The notes below the pieces were generated by a model. That model was given only the letters and a program-made list of their open reading frames with translations. It searched no databases and was not told where the DNA came from. From Isohypsibius dastychi (Eukaryota; Tardigrada; Eutardigrada; Parachela; Isohypsibiidae), in NCBI GenBank assembly GCA_034696485.1, contig JAQIWT010000424.1, positions 1-20,660 on the forward strand: a stretch of DNA of 20,660 nucleotides, written 5' to 3'. Shown one piece after another: positions 10,295 to 18,598 of this stretch. Every line of letters starts with the position of its first letter. The stretch's first letter is position 1. The position numbers and the translations under genes were made by a program.

Positions 10295-13200
10295 GTGAAA
10301 ATATTGATGTCAAAATTTCCCCAAAATCTTATTTTTACGATTTTCGAAGATCTCACAGAAACCTGAAAAACTGCACATGAAAATTTCGTGGTTGACCATG
10401 TTTTCTTTCGCATCATTCTTTCGTTGTTACAGGAGAAAGCAACTATCAGCAAATTATATTCATCGATTGACCACGAGGTTTATTTACGAGAACATATTCT
10501 GAGGTCCAAAATCACCCAGCTGGTATATTTGTTAACGTACTTCAGAGAAAAAGGATTTCTCGATCATGCTTCAAGAATTATCAAAAGTTTTGACGACAAC
10601 ACATTCACTAAAAGTAACTTTACTCCGTTATCGGAATCGAATATTCAGAAATATATAGGAAAAATCTTTTCTTCATTTCAGGAGGAATTGTGCATTGGAC
10701 AGAGGAATCCTACTTTCCCCAGAAATTCAATTTTGCTAAATCGGGCATTGCCACTATTCGGCCACGCGGCTATTTTTTGGCGATCATGAACGAGCAACCC
10801 CGTTCCCATGCCTCAGATTTTAAGCCGATTAGGTCGAGCGATCGAGCTTTTGCCCATGCCGCTGAGGTCATGGCTGGATTTGGATATGCACTGTACGAGA
10901 AAAGAGTATTCAGCAATCTCAGCTCGCAGGTATGTTCTCCTGACCAGTGTCTAGTGTAGTTGTACTGGGAGTACGAAGTCAGTGTCACAATGTATTATGG
11001 TTGACATTAGAGTTCTAGAAGCACTGTTCAGTTGGTATTTTAAGGTAGTCCTAGTCCAGTCCAAAAGTTAAGTGTGCGCTTGTGACCGGCAAGATAGTTG
11101 CGCGTAACTATACTATCCTGCCGGAATCAACATCCTGCCGGTGCATTCCGGCAATGATAATGGAGTCGGCAAGTTACTTGCGCGCTTTTCGGCAAGATTG
11201 TTGTGTGCTGTGAAATCGACTTCCGATCAAGATTTTTAAAGTCAAACCTGAAACAACCCGAAAATGTACAACTTGTTTTATTGAATCAAGCACTTTGGTT
11301 TGTAACATTCCAGATCTTCATTTTACACGTAAGAAGTCCTAAAATTGAGGTTGTCAACACATCTGTCAACTTCTCACAACATTATTCAGCTTTGTTCTGC
11401 ACTTCTGATTTGACGGTTCGTCAATGAAACATGATGAGTATGTAAGCCAGAGCCGAAGATGCTGCGATTCAGGCTGTGCTAGCTGGATCACTCCCCCACT
11501 GCGTTCTCTGATCTCACCGAAGGTGTTGCCAGCGCAACTATCTTGTCGAAATGGAGCAGCAAGATGGTTACTAGCTGCGCGCAACGATCTTACCGGCTTC
11601 ATGTGCTAAGTTCAAGATTGAAGCAAGCTACAGAATTATTTAACCGCTACGCATAAACAGCGTGAGATTGCTTGGTCCAAATTTGATCTTTTTCTCGTTT
11701 AACAGGAGCTGGAAATGCTTGTGGAACGTTTCTCAAACGATCAAATTCACCAGAAGTGTGAAGCGGGAATGTTTTTGATTCAAACTCATGGATCTGACGG
11801 TGACAAGCTTTATGGAATGGATTCCGATCAACACACAACTGTCCAACACTTACAGACATATATGATTGACTCTCAGCCTCTACTCGGGAAGCCCAAGTTG
11901 ATGATTTGGTCCGCTTGTCGGGGCGGTAAGTTTGTACGAGTGTAGATAAATCTGTAGACTTTCCAATCTAAAAAACGCCGCATCCTCAATGAAATTTTTT
12001 TTCGAAATATTTTGTTTCTTCGCTCAGTCGATTTTTGTGTAACATGACAAATTTGTCTTCCTTCCCATCAACATGTTTGAACATGTATCAATTAATGAGC
12101 CGAAGAGGGGTGACAAGACAGTTCTGTTTAACAGTGTTTAACAGTGTTGTACTTTACAGTTTTTGATGGGAACTGCAGTAGTAAAAACTTTGTGCCAGAT
12201 TTATTCCGTTAAACGAACTTCCTCAGGGGCAATCATCGTGGTTTAGAAAACGGAAATAAGGGGGGGGGGGGGCGATGAGTAGGACCCCATAAAAGGTTTT
12301 TAGGCTGAACTAACCCTTGGCTGGATGGGACATCCGCAACCCATCCAGGTTTTCGACAGTTGAAAATTTTTTTATGCTGTCGAAATCAAATTATCGATAG
12401 TCTTTTGCCAGCACCTATCTCTCGCAGCTTGAACAAACCTTATCTTCCGCGAACACGGCAGGGAGCGCAGGCACTCACAAAGACACACAGGCTTGGTTGA
12501 GGGTTCGATTGTTTAGTTCTCAGTTCTCACTTTTTCCCTTTTTTAGAATAGCGTTGGTTTTACGGACAGATTTTACTTTTGACAGATTTTTTAGTTCTAT
12601 CGGAACTGGCATTTCGGTCGTAACCAGTCAAGGAGCACGCTATTTTAGTCCAAATCGGTCAATTCGACCTCATAGTGCCTGAAAAATCGAACACTCGCCC
12701 CATGTGGCCGAATGAATCTTCAGCCCCACATAAGCGAACATACGACCACACAGAAATGTTTTTTCCTGCTGGCGCCATTTGGTTCTGAACCTACAAGCAA
12801 ACCTCGGGAACCCGAACGTTCGAAAAAAATAACCAAACAGTGCAAAAGATAGGATTTTTTTTCGCTGATAATTATCTCATAAATGACTCGGTTGATTTCG
12901 GGCGCTGGAGCGGGCAAAAAAGGGAAGAAGGGACCCGGGGTTAAGATTGGGTAGATTCACAGCAATTTGAACCAATATCTTCGTTTTTTTCAGAGCTGAG
13001 CGATCCGATCACCGATGCAAAACGAGAAGCTACACCTGGGATCTTCAGTATTTTTACGACACGACCAGGTGAAGAGTATACGTCGCCGATCGGCGATTGA
13101 TGACTTAATCTTGTTGTTTATTTTATTCTAGGTTGTTTCGCCGTCAATGATGCCGATACTGGCTCAGTTAGTCTGAACTGCATCCTGAAAATGCTTTCTT

Positions 13201-13474
13201 TACACGGGGGGAGAAAAGAACTCAGCGTTATTATGGATATGGTAATGTCAGAATTTCGATGTCCACGAATGTGCTCACCAGATTGAAAATATGATCGTGT
13301 TTTGTTTGTTAGGCGAAGAGTGTGATGGAAAAAGAGCAAAAGCGAGTCAGGCAAACAACGAAGGATTACGCGATCGTTCCTGACTATGAGAATGGTCTGA
13401 CTACTCCACTCGTCCTCGAGTCCTCTCAAAAATCTGGTGCAGTTCAACGTCTGTTCTCTCAGATGCGATCCTGA
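10031..13474 (+). CDS. Caspase with catalytic His and Cys retained (C14-family cysteine protease)
   Basis: Well-supported exons: 10433-10613, 10682-10929, 11706-11925, 12994-13068, 13132-13241 and 13313-13474 (stop TGA), joining with phases 1, 0, 1, 1 and 0. Two upstream exons (10031-10123, 10154-10294) are tentative. With them the product is about 409 residues. The prodomain (about 1-138) is helical-looking, with stretches such as NTVAKSLIRYISSETEF that could be a CARD-type death fold; this is a weak inference. The large subunit begins near PRGYFLAIMNEQPR. It has an Arg in PIRSSDRA, catalytic His249 in QTHGSDG and catalytic Cys292 in WSACRGG. The small subunit (FSIFTTRPG, then GCFAVNDADTGS) lacks the usual SWR and ends in a basic tail rather than the usual C-terminal strand. 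The linker between subunits is short, with candidate Asp sites in LSDPITDA. SACRG in place of QACRG is also, from memory, the C. elegans CSP-1 form. Confidence 0.82.
10930..11705 (+). other. Caspase intron holding a foldback-like repeat
   Basis: Phase-0 intron with a GTATGT donor and a TTTAACAG acceptor, splitting the large subunit between NLSSQ and ELEML. About 540 of its 776 bases are the inverted-repeat segment described separately. No gene is recognised inside. Confidence 0.85.
11062..11605. mobile_element. Putative foldback/MITE-like element with dispersed inverted repeats
   Basis: The motif CGGCAAGATAGTTGCGCG recurs in variant form five times. Three copies are on the plus strand (11086-11104, 11166-11185, 11189-11207) and two are inverted (11532-11548, 11577-11597). 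Outside the outermost copies the flanks also resemble each other as inverted repeats: AAGTTAAGTGTGCGC on the left and TGTGCTAAGTTC on the right. There is no transposase. The element sits wholly within a caspase intron. I cannot name a family or identify a target-site duplication. Confidence 0.5.
12260..12272 (+). repeat. G13 homopolymer
   Basis: Thirteen consecutive G residues in the caspase intron, 721 bases before the first small-subunit exon. A tract of identical length occurs at 17240-17252 upstream of the second small-subunit copy. Confidence 0.9.
12321..12348. repeat. Perfect 9-bp inverted repeat (hairpin 1)
   Basis: CTGGATGGG (12321-12329) pairs exactly with CCCATCCAG (12340-12348) across a 10-base loop. 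Confidence 0.8.
12351..12385. repeat. Perfect 9-bp inverted repeat (hairpin 2)
   Basis: TTTCGACAG (12351-12359) pairs exactly with CTGTCGAAA (12377-12385) across a 17-base AT-rich loop, only two bases after hairpin 1. Confidence 0.8.
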
Positions 13475-13877
13475 GCAGTATCTATATACATTCCACATCA
13501 AACGGGAAGGAAGTTTTCATTCCTTGCCAGATCCAAAGTGCCCTTCATCTCGATTAGTCTGCGCAGAGATATGCCTTTCTGCTCGAGAATCTGATTTTTT
13601 CTGGTCGTTCATTCTGCTACACTGCATTTTCTTGCCACAGCTGTCAATGCAGCGTCAGTTATTTTTGCTTTTTTTTGACAAACATTTATATTTATCAACT
13701 GATGAATACGTGAAGAAAGAACACGTGCAATTTTTGTGAAAAGAAGCTCGAGTCAGACCGACGTCGTTTTTTTGGTTGAACATAACAGCCGTTTTTTTCT
13801 CCAGCGTAACATCTTGCCTTCAAGAGGAAAATCCAGCAGTCGCACTCGCACTGTAACAGGCACGGCAAATATTGAAT
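13475..13877. other. Intergenic region between convergent caspase and pseudocaspase genes
   Basis: About 400 bases between two stop codons facing each other. It should hold both 3' UTRs. No gene or convincing structure is seen. Confidence 0.65.
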
Positions 13878-15514
13878 TTATTTTGTCCTGTTCACTATCC
13901 ATCGTTTGATCGTTCGAACTGAACTGGCCAAGACAGGCTGTGACTTATTCGGTCTTTTGAAGTGATGCTCCAATTCAACTGGATTGTTGTAAATATTTCC
14001 CATCAAAGTGAACCGAGAGAAACTGCAATACCCATAGTAGCTCGAAAATATGTTCTGCACGAATCCTGCATGCCGAAAGGTGTATCCACCAAGCTGGTAT
14101 ATTGCCTGCAACGAGCAATACTGTTAAGCAGTCAAGAATGACGAGGCCCTTGGTGTCATTCGCATACTCGTTGCACTATCTGCCTGTCACTCTCACAGTG
14201 TGCAAACCTTGCATGAAGCTTGACATAAGCGTCCACAAACCACGAACCGTAGACCTCCGTACTCATCGAGCGATGTGCTGCAGAGTGATAAACACCTCTT
14301 CGTTTGAATAGAGGCTATGTCCTATCTAGGCTCGGCAAATTCACACTTACCTGGTATTCTTGCGCCGACATAATGTATGTCACCGGTTTTCTTGACCGTG
14401 ACTTCCACGTGTGATTGGTCATTACCTTTCAACTTCGGGTCTCTTTTCCGATTAAAACTTTCTTCATGAATCTCCTTAAGCATGACGTTATACTTCTTGT
14501 AGCATCCAGCTGTAAGATGAAAAAAATTTGAGCCAATGGATGAACGAAATGGCACGAAGCTTACGACATCGAGAGAGGATGACACGTAGCATAATCGGCT
14601 TATATTGCATCACCGGCATATCAACAAACATATCAAAAACTTGTGCGACAGACATGCTTTGACGGTCTATCCTGTCTGGTGTGAATACAAATGCAACCAA
14701 CGAGTCCAGTTTCACGTGCCGTTCATCATCAGTAAATGTTTTCACAAGCTTCGAGAGATCCTGAAAGGGCACAATGTTAATAACACCCAGTATCGTTACT
14801 AGTGAATATATCGTATTTGAACTTGAACGAAACATTAGTGAGGTGTTTAAAATCATGAAAACTTCTTTGTGTTGTTTTTATGACATTGCGGCCCCAACTT
14901 AACCACGGCCAAAAGAAACGGAAGCAGTTCGTTACCTCTCTGGTTTTTGTGAAGTGTTTTGTGCCGCGGTATATTTCAAAGTGAAGGTCCTTGTACAACT
15001 TGATAATTTTGTCCGCATCAACGTGTCTCTTGGCGTATGGGTTTGCTCTGGTTTGAAAATGGTCTTCCAGAGGTAATTCGTCGTTATGAACCACTACCAG
15101 AACAAGTCCACGTGGAACGGATGTCATTTTGAAGACAGATTTACTCTTTCTGCGAATTCTTCCGGTGGTAACTTTGTATTCCTCATTGGAGCCAGCATTG
15201 TATGGGACAAAGAAGGGCTCCGGATCTGTTTAAGATTGTAATAAGGACGTGCTTCCAAAACAAAGCTCAGAATACCTTTTTCAAATCGTTGAATGAAGGT
15301 CTGCTCCCTATTCGCAACCTCGTATCCCACCGGTCCCGTAAAGAAACATTGGTTCATTTTGTGACTGAGTTCAAGTTGGAGTAACAAGACAGAATTAGTT
15401 TCGCTGATTGCAAGATGCGAAAATGAATTCAAAAAGGAAGTAAAAACAAGAACATGTTCAGATCGTCGATCAGTATATATACTGGCACAAGTCGATCGAT
15501 CGATAGCGGGACAT
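13878..15514 (-). CDS. Pseudocaspase 1: intact caspase homologue lacking the catalytic His
   Basis: Seven exons on the minus strand: 15514-15483, 15403-15276, 15225-14936, 14760-14565, 14509-14351, 14277-14168 and 14105-13878. They join with phases 2, 1, 0, 1, 1 and 0 into about 380 residues with no internal stop. The large-subunit start is clear (PRGLVLVVVHNDEL, then KRHVDADKIIKLYKDL). Where caspases have SHG it reads VFTPDRID, so the His is Pro178 and the following loop is about six residues shorter than in the neighbouring caspase. A Cys (215) survives in LSRCPG where QACRG is expected. The small subunit is well preserved: GDIHYVGARIPG, then VYGSWFVDAYVKL, and a C-terminal PVLASSVRTIKRWIV like the usual closing strand. 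Intron phases and positions match the active caspase, so this is a divergent duplicate of a caspase gene. Protease activity is unlikely. A regulatory or decoy role is inferred. The ATG at 15514 is shared by both paralogues. Confidence 0.85.
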
Positions 15515-15745
15515 GAGGGCCGGCGCGCAGATAGGATCGCATAAATCGGTTTCTCTGTGCGTCTCCTTCTGCTTCACACTCACGATATGACAAGCACGGA
15601 TTGAGAAGAATGTGTGTGGCTGGTGATAGAATTGATTGCCCCGTACAGTACACGGCTCGATTCAGCGCAACTACACATACCATGTAGTTTCTCAACCTTC
15701 AAGTGCACGAGAAAATTGAAAATAAAGAAATATTCCTGTAAAAGT
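15515..15745 (-). promoter_or_regulatory. Conserved upstream block of pseudocaspase 1
   Basis: This stretch is clearly alignable with 20222-20450 upstream of pseudocaspase 2. Similarity fades at about 15745, where the duplicated block ends. In both copies the frame of the chosen ATG stays open upstream for some 50 codons (including RACHIVS) to a shared in-frame TGA. An N-terminal extension or unrecognised 5' exon is therefore possible, but no shared upstream ATG exists. It is most simply promoter and 5' UTR. Confidence 0.5.
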
Positions 15746-15830
15746 CGTTTGAGAACTTTTTGTTCAATGCCCACCTCTGGCCAACATACTGCACTCTAAA
15801 AAAGTCGGTCCGTTACTCCGTTGACACCAG

Positions 15831-16193
15831 GTGTTCCAAAAACCAATCCGCCGCCGTCTCTATATCTTCCATTTAGATGAATGGTCTGAACAAGGCATCC
15901 CGGAATCTCTTCCCGCATTTTGTCAAATGACCAAAGAACTCGAAACTTACCGCCGTCGATTCCAACCTCAGGCCAAGGAACCCATCGTTGTACTCTGCCG
16001 CATTGGAGCGGGACGAAGTGGAATGATGACATTGTTTGATTTTATGACATTGTGTTTGGATCACAATCAGCCTGTTGATATTCCACGAGTGTTGGCTCAA
16101 TAGCGACTTCAAAGGATGTTCATGGTTCAGACTGTTTCTCAATACCGCTTTGTTTATGCTGCGCTGGTGCAACATTTGAGCCTCTCTCGCTAG
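15831..16193 (+). pseudogene. Broken duplicate of the last Pez exon (PTP catalytic segment)
   Basis: Aligns almost gap-free with the final Pez exon from IRRRLYIFHL onwards to its end. The copy keeps the variant signatures of the parent: EWSEQGIP, and VVLCRIGAGRSGMM with LC in place of HC. It carries an in-frame TAG at 16101-16103, at a three-base TAT-to-ATA change, and a final TAG at 16191. Everything upstream of the exon is missing, although a CAG directly before 15831 mimics an acceptor. Nucleotide similarity to the parent is very high by eye, roughly nine in ten bases, so the copy is recent or was homogenised. It marks the left end of the tandem duplication. Confidence 0.92.
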
Positions 16194-17506
16194 ACCATGT
16201 AGTACTCAAGATGATGACGGAAACCTTACACTGGGGTTAACCTACATATGAAGGAGCCCGTTCACTGGCACTGTTCAAAAACACGTCCCCACCTTCTTGC
16301 GAGTGTCTCCTAGCTGATGCTTGGTGTTTCTCTCCTTTGCGTTAAGGTCTTGTGATCAGCAAGAGCAGATAAGTTTTAGCTCGAGAGCGGGAAGCTGCTA
16401 ATGGAACTACTAGTAAGATCAACCTCGATTTCTTGAATAACTTACTTCCACGGCCTGACTTTCTTAAAGATTTGTTTTGTGAGAATATGCATGCAAAAGC
16501 ATGAATTTCATTCCGGTTTAGAACTTGCATTACTGTTTGCTCCGAACAGCAGCGTTGTTCACTTGTTGGAACGGTCTGAATGGATTCTCTCAACAGGCTT
16601 TATTTCGCAAGGAAGTGCGGTATGAAATACGAAAAAGTAAGGCAACTCACTATTTTCGTAAAACATTGCATTGCATTTCATGTTGCAGAAACAGAATTAA
16701 AACGGGATCTTGTTAATCGACGCTGTTCTGTGAACGGCCAACTGATTACATAATCTTCTGTGTACCTTCCGTCAATTCCACTTGCACGATATAGCAGCTC
16801 CTGTTTGAAACGGTCGATGCAAGCAAAATCCCCATCACTTCCCGATAGTATGACAGATCTATTGCAATCTTCCTATGCAACTTGATAATCCTGTTTCTTG
16901 CTCACTTTCCCCTCACCCAAACGACACGTCAAATAATGACGGGAAAAAAGGCAACAAAGCTGTTTTGCTTGTAAGATTACCTGTTTCATAGCCGTGTGTG
17001 GGGGTCGGCACAGAATGAACGCCAGGTTTACCCCATTGTCAAAACTCCTATCGGTTTTTAAAACCTGTTTAGGCAGTTCAGTCAGGCCATTGCATAAGGG
17101 ATAAAACTGGGATAAACCTTCCCATTCGCCGCTATACCTGAAACCCCAGTATCCCACGCAGCTCTGCTCACGGTACGATCTCTCACAGCATGCAGGAATG
17201 ACCCCACTAAACAGGGCTCAGCCTTTTAGTAATGGAGGTGGGGGGGGGGGGGAGGAACGCAGGCTACGGTTACAGGAAATCAGATGTAGTGTGATGTTAT
17301 GGCGGCTTTAGAGGACGCGCAATTCACTCGAACACAACACTTGGTTCAGTTAAACTGATCTCAACTCGCTCAATCACATTACAGACTATATGGGTACCAG
17401 GAAGCACAGATTACGGTGGGGTTGTAATAACGGAAATGGCATTCAGTGTCGTTTTTTATTGAATTGCGCATACTCTAAAGCCGGCCTTACTTTGGCATCT
17501 TTTCAG
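16194..17506. other. Region where the second caspase copy should have its prodomain and large subunit
   Basis: About 1.3 kb with no recognisable caspase large-subunit exon on either strand: no THG- or ACRG-type motif and no NPYAKRH-like segment. Short open frames at 16525-16716 (plus) and 16873-17157 (minus) show no known domain. A 13-G run lies at 17240-17252. By comparison with the first copy, about 2.8 kb appears to be missing. Confidence 0.55.
17240..17252 (+). repeat. G13 homopolymer (second copy)
   Basis: Thirteen consecutive G residues, 254 bases before the first small-subunit exon of the second caspase copy. The same length as the run at 12260-12272. Confidence 0.9.
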
Positions 17507-18016
17507 ATCGTAGTGACCCTGTGATCGCCATCGGTCCAACAAGAGCTCAAACTGACAACATCTTTAACATCTTCACAACACTTCCAGGTAACGGGTATGG
17601 GTCGTCTGCTTGGGTTTAACAGTACCTTTAAGTTTCTGTCTGTTCCAGGCTGCTACGCCGTTCATGACGCCGATAGTGGGTCCCCTACTCTCCATTGCAT
17701 CCTTAATTTACTTGCCCTACACGGGGAGAAAAAAAACTCTGGTAGGAATTATGGAACTGGTACCGTTATTTTTGCAACTGCACTAAACATCTCGCACAGG
17801 AATGACTCAGATTACCGAAACACCACTTTTTAGGCTGAGAATGAAATGATTCAAGAGCAAGCAAGAGTGAGGAAGACGAGAAAGGAATATGCGGTGATCC
17901 CCGCTTTCAATAATGGTCTGTTAACAGACGTCGTTTTGCAACCCATTCCCCGAAGACGTGGATTGCGTGCAAGACTCGCTGCTTTTTTCCGATCTTACCG
18001 CAGTCAATCAGTCTGA
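17507..18016 (+). pseudogene. Caspase small-subunit-only copy with a frameshift
   Basis: Three exon-like blocks (17507-17587, 17649-17759, 17834-18016) match the last three exons of the active caspase in splice sites, phases and protein: IFNIFTTLPG, GCYAVHDADSGS with LHCILNLLALHG, then RVRKTRKEYAVIP with NNGL. The last block ends at a TGA, as in the active gene, with a longer basic tail. The middle block is 111 bases instead of 110. Around the A8 run at 17729-17736 the frame slips by one, and the matching peptide LVGIMEL is read only after the slip. No large subunit is present upstream. It is either a pseudogene or, if the A-run is a sequencing error, a p10-only gene comparable in layout to the C. 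elegans caspase inhibitor CSP-3. Intact splice sites and a clean final exon leave the second option open. Confidence 0.7.
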
Positions 18017-18598
18017 CCATCTTCATACCAAATGAAAATCTGACCCCCTAGAGCAGAAAGCGCATTATATCCATACATCACTGTGTTTGAAGGTGTTCAT
18101 TTTGGAACTCATCCCGTCTTTTTTGCTTTGTCTAGCTGCCGATGTGTCCGCATTTCAGATTTTTTTTCCAGACCGTGAGAATTTCTTGTAAAATTTATTC
18201 AGCATTTTTATTCAACCACGACAAAGCTTGGTTTGCTCAGTGTCTAAGAAAAAAGAGACTTGTATTTATACGTACAGCGAAACCGTATGAAAAACGGTGT
18301 CAAATTGCGAAGTAATCTCATATTTGTGCTGGAATATCCCTGTCTGCGTGAAAAGAACCACAGCTTTCTCACAATCAAGCTAATCGTGAGCTACTTAACG
18401 GGGCAGCGACATTATTGCGGATTGTCTACACGGTGTTAGTTCGAGCGACCTTTCTTCCCCCTTCATTGGCACGTACGATCAGACTTGACAGGATCGAATG
18501 TTTTGCTCTAGGCACGATACAAGTATCTGGAACAACATAAATCCACTGAGAGTATAGTATTCAGTTCTCATTTGCGCAGCCATACACGCCAAATAAAT
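18017..18598. other. Intergenic region between the second convergent pair
   Basis: About 580 bases between the stop codons of the small-subunit copy and pseudocaspase 2. No gene, repeat or RNA is recognised. Confidence 0.6.

Larger units (their letters stand above)
11926..12993 (+). other. Caspase intron between large- and small-subunit exons
   Basis: Bounded by a GTAAGT donor (phase 1) and a TTTTTTTCAG acceptor, this is the longest intron of the gene. It holds a repeated GTTTAACAGT word near 12126-12145, a 13-G run at 12260-12272 and two adjacent hairpins at 12321-12385. No coding exon is supported. Confidence 0.85.

Noticed and set aside
12497-12515. GGGTTCGATT resembling a tRNA T-loop
   Set aside because: The flanking bases do not form a T-stem, and no acceptor or anticodon arm can be placed around it.
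13870-13890. AATAAA polyadenylation signal overlapping the stop of pseudocaspase 1 on the minus strand
   Set aside because: It overlaps the stop codon and would leave almost no 3' UTR. More likely a coincidence of the TAA context.
13737-14111. Reading the last pseudocaspase exon in the alternative phase directly after exon 5
   Set aside because: That phase gives unrelated 43-residue tails in the two paralogues. Including exon 6 (with VYGSWFVDAYVKL) restores one conserved frame ending at equivalent stops.
15561-15589. A 29-base GTGAGT...CACAG intron candidate upstream of pseudocaspase 1 (and its GTAAGT counterpart near 20264-20292)
   Set aside because: It is too short for a confident intron. 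The flanking sequence is not shown to be coding, and the reading frame is open without splicing it.
16525-17157. Open frames that might encode the missing large subunit of the second caspase copy
   Set aside because: Neither the plus-strand frame at 16525-16716 nor the minus-strand frame at 16873-17157 contains any caspase large-subunit motif.
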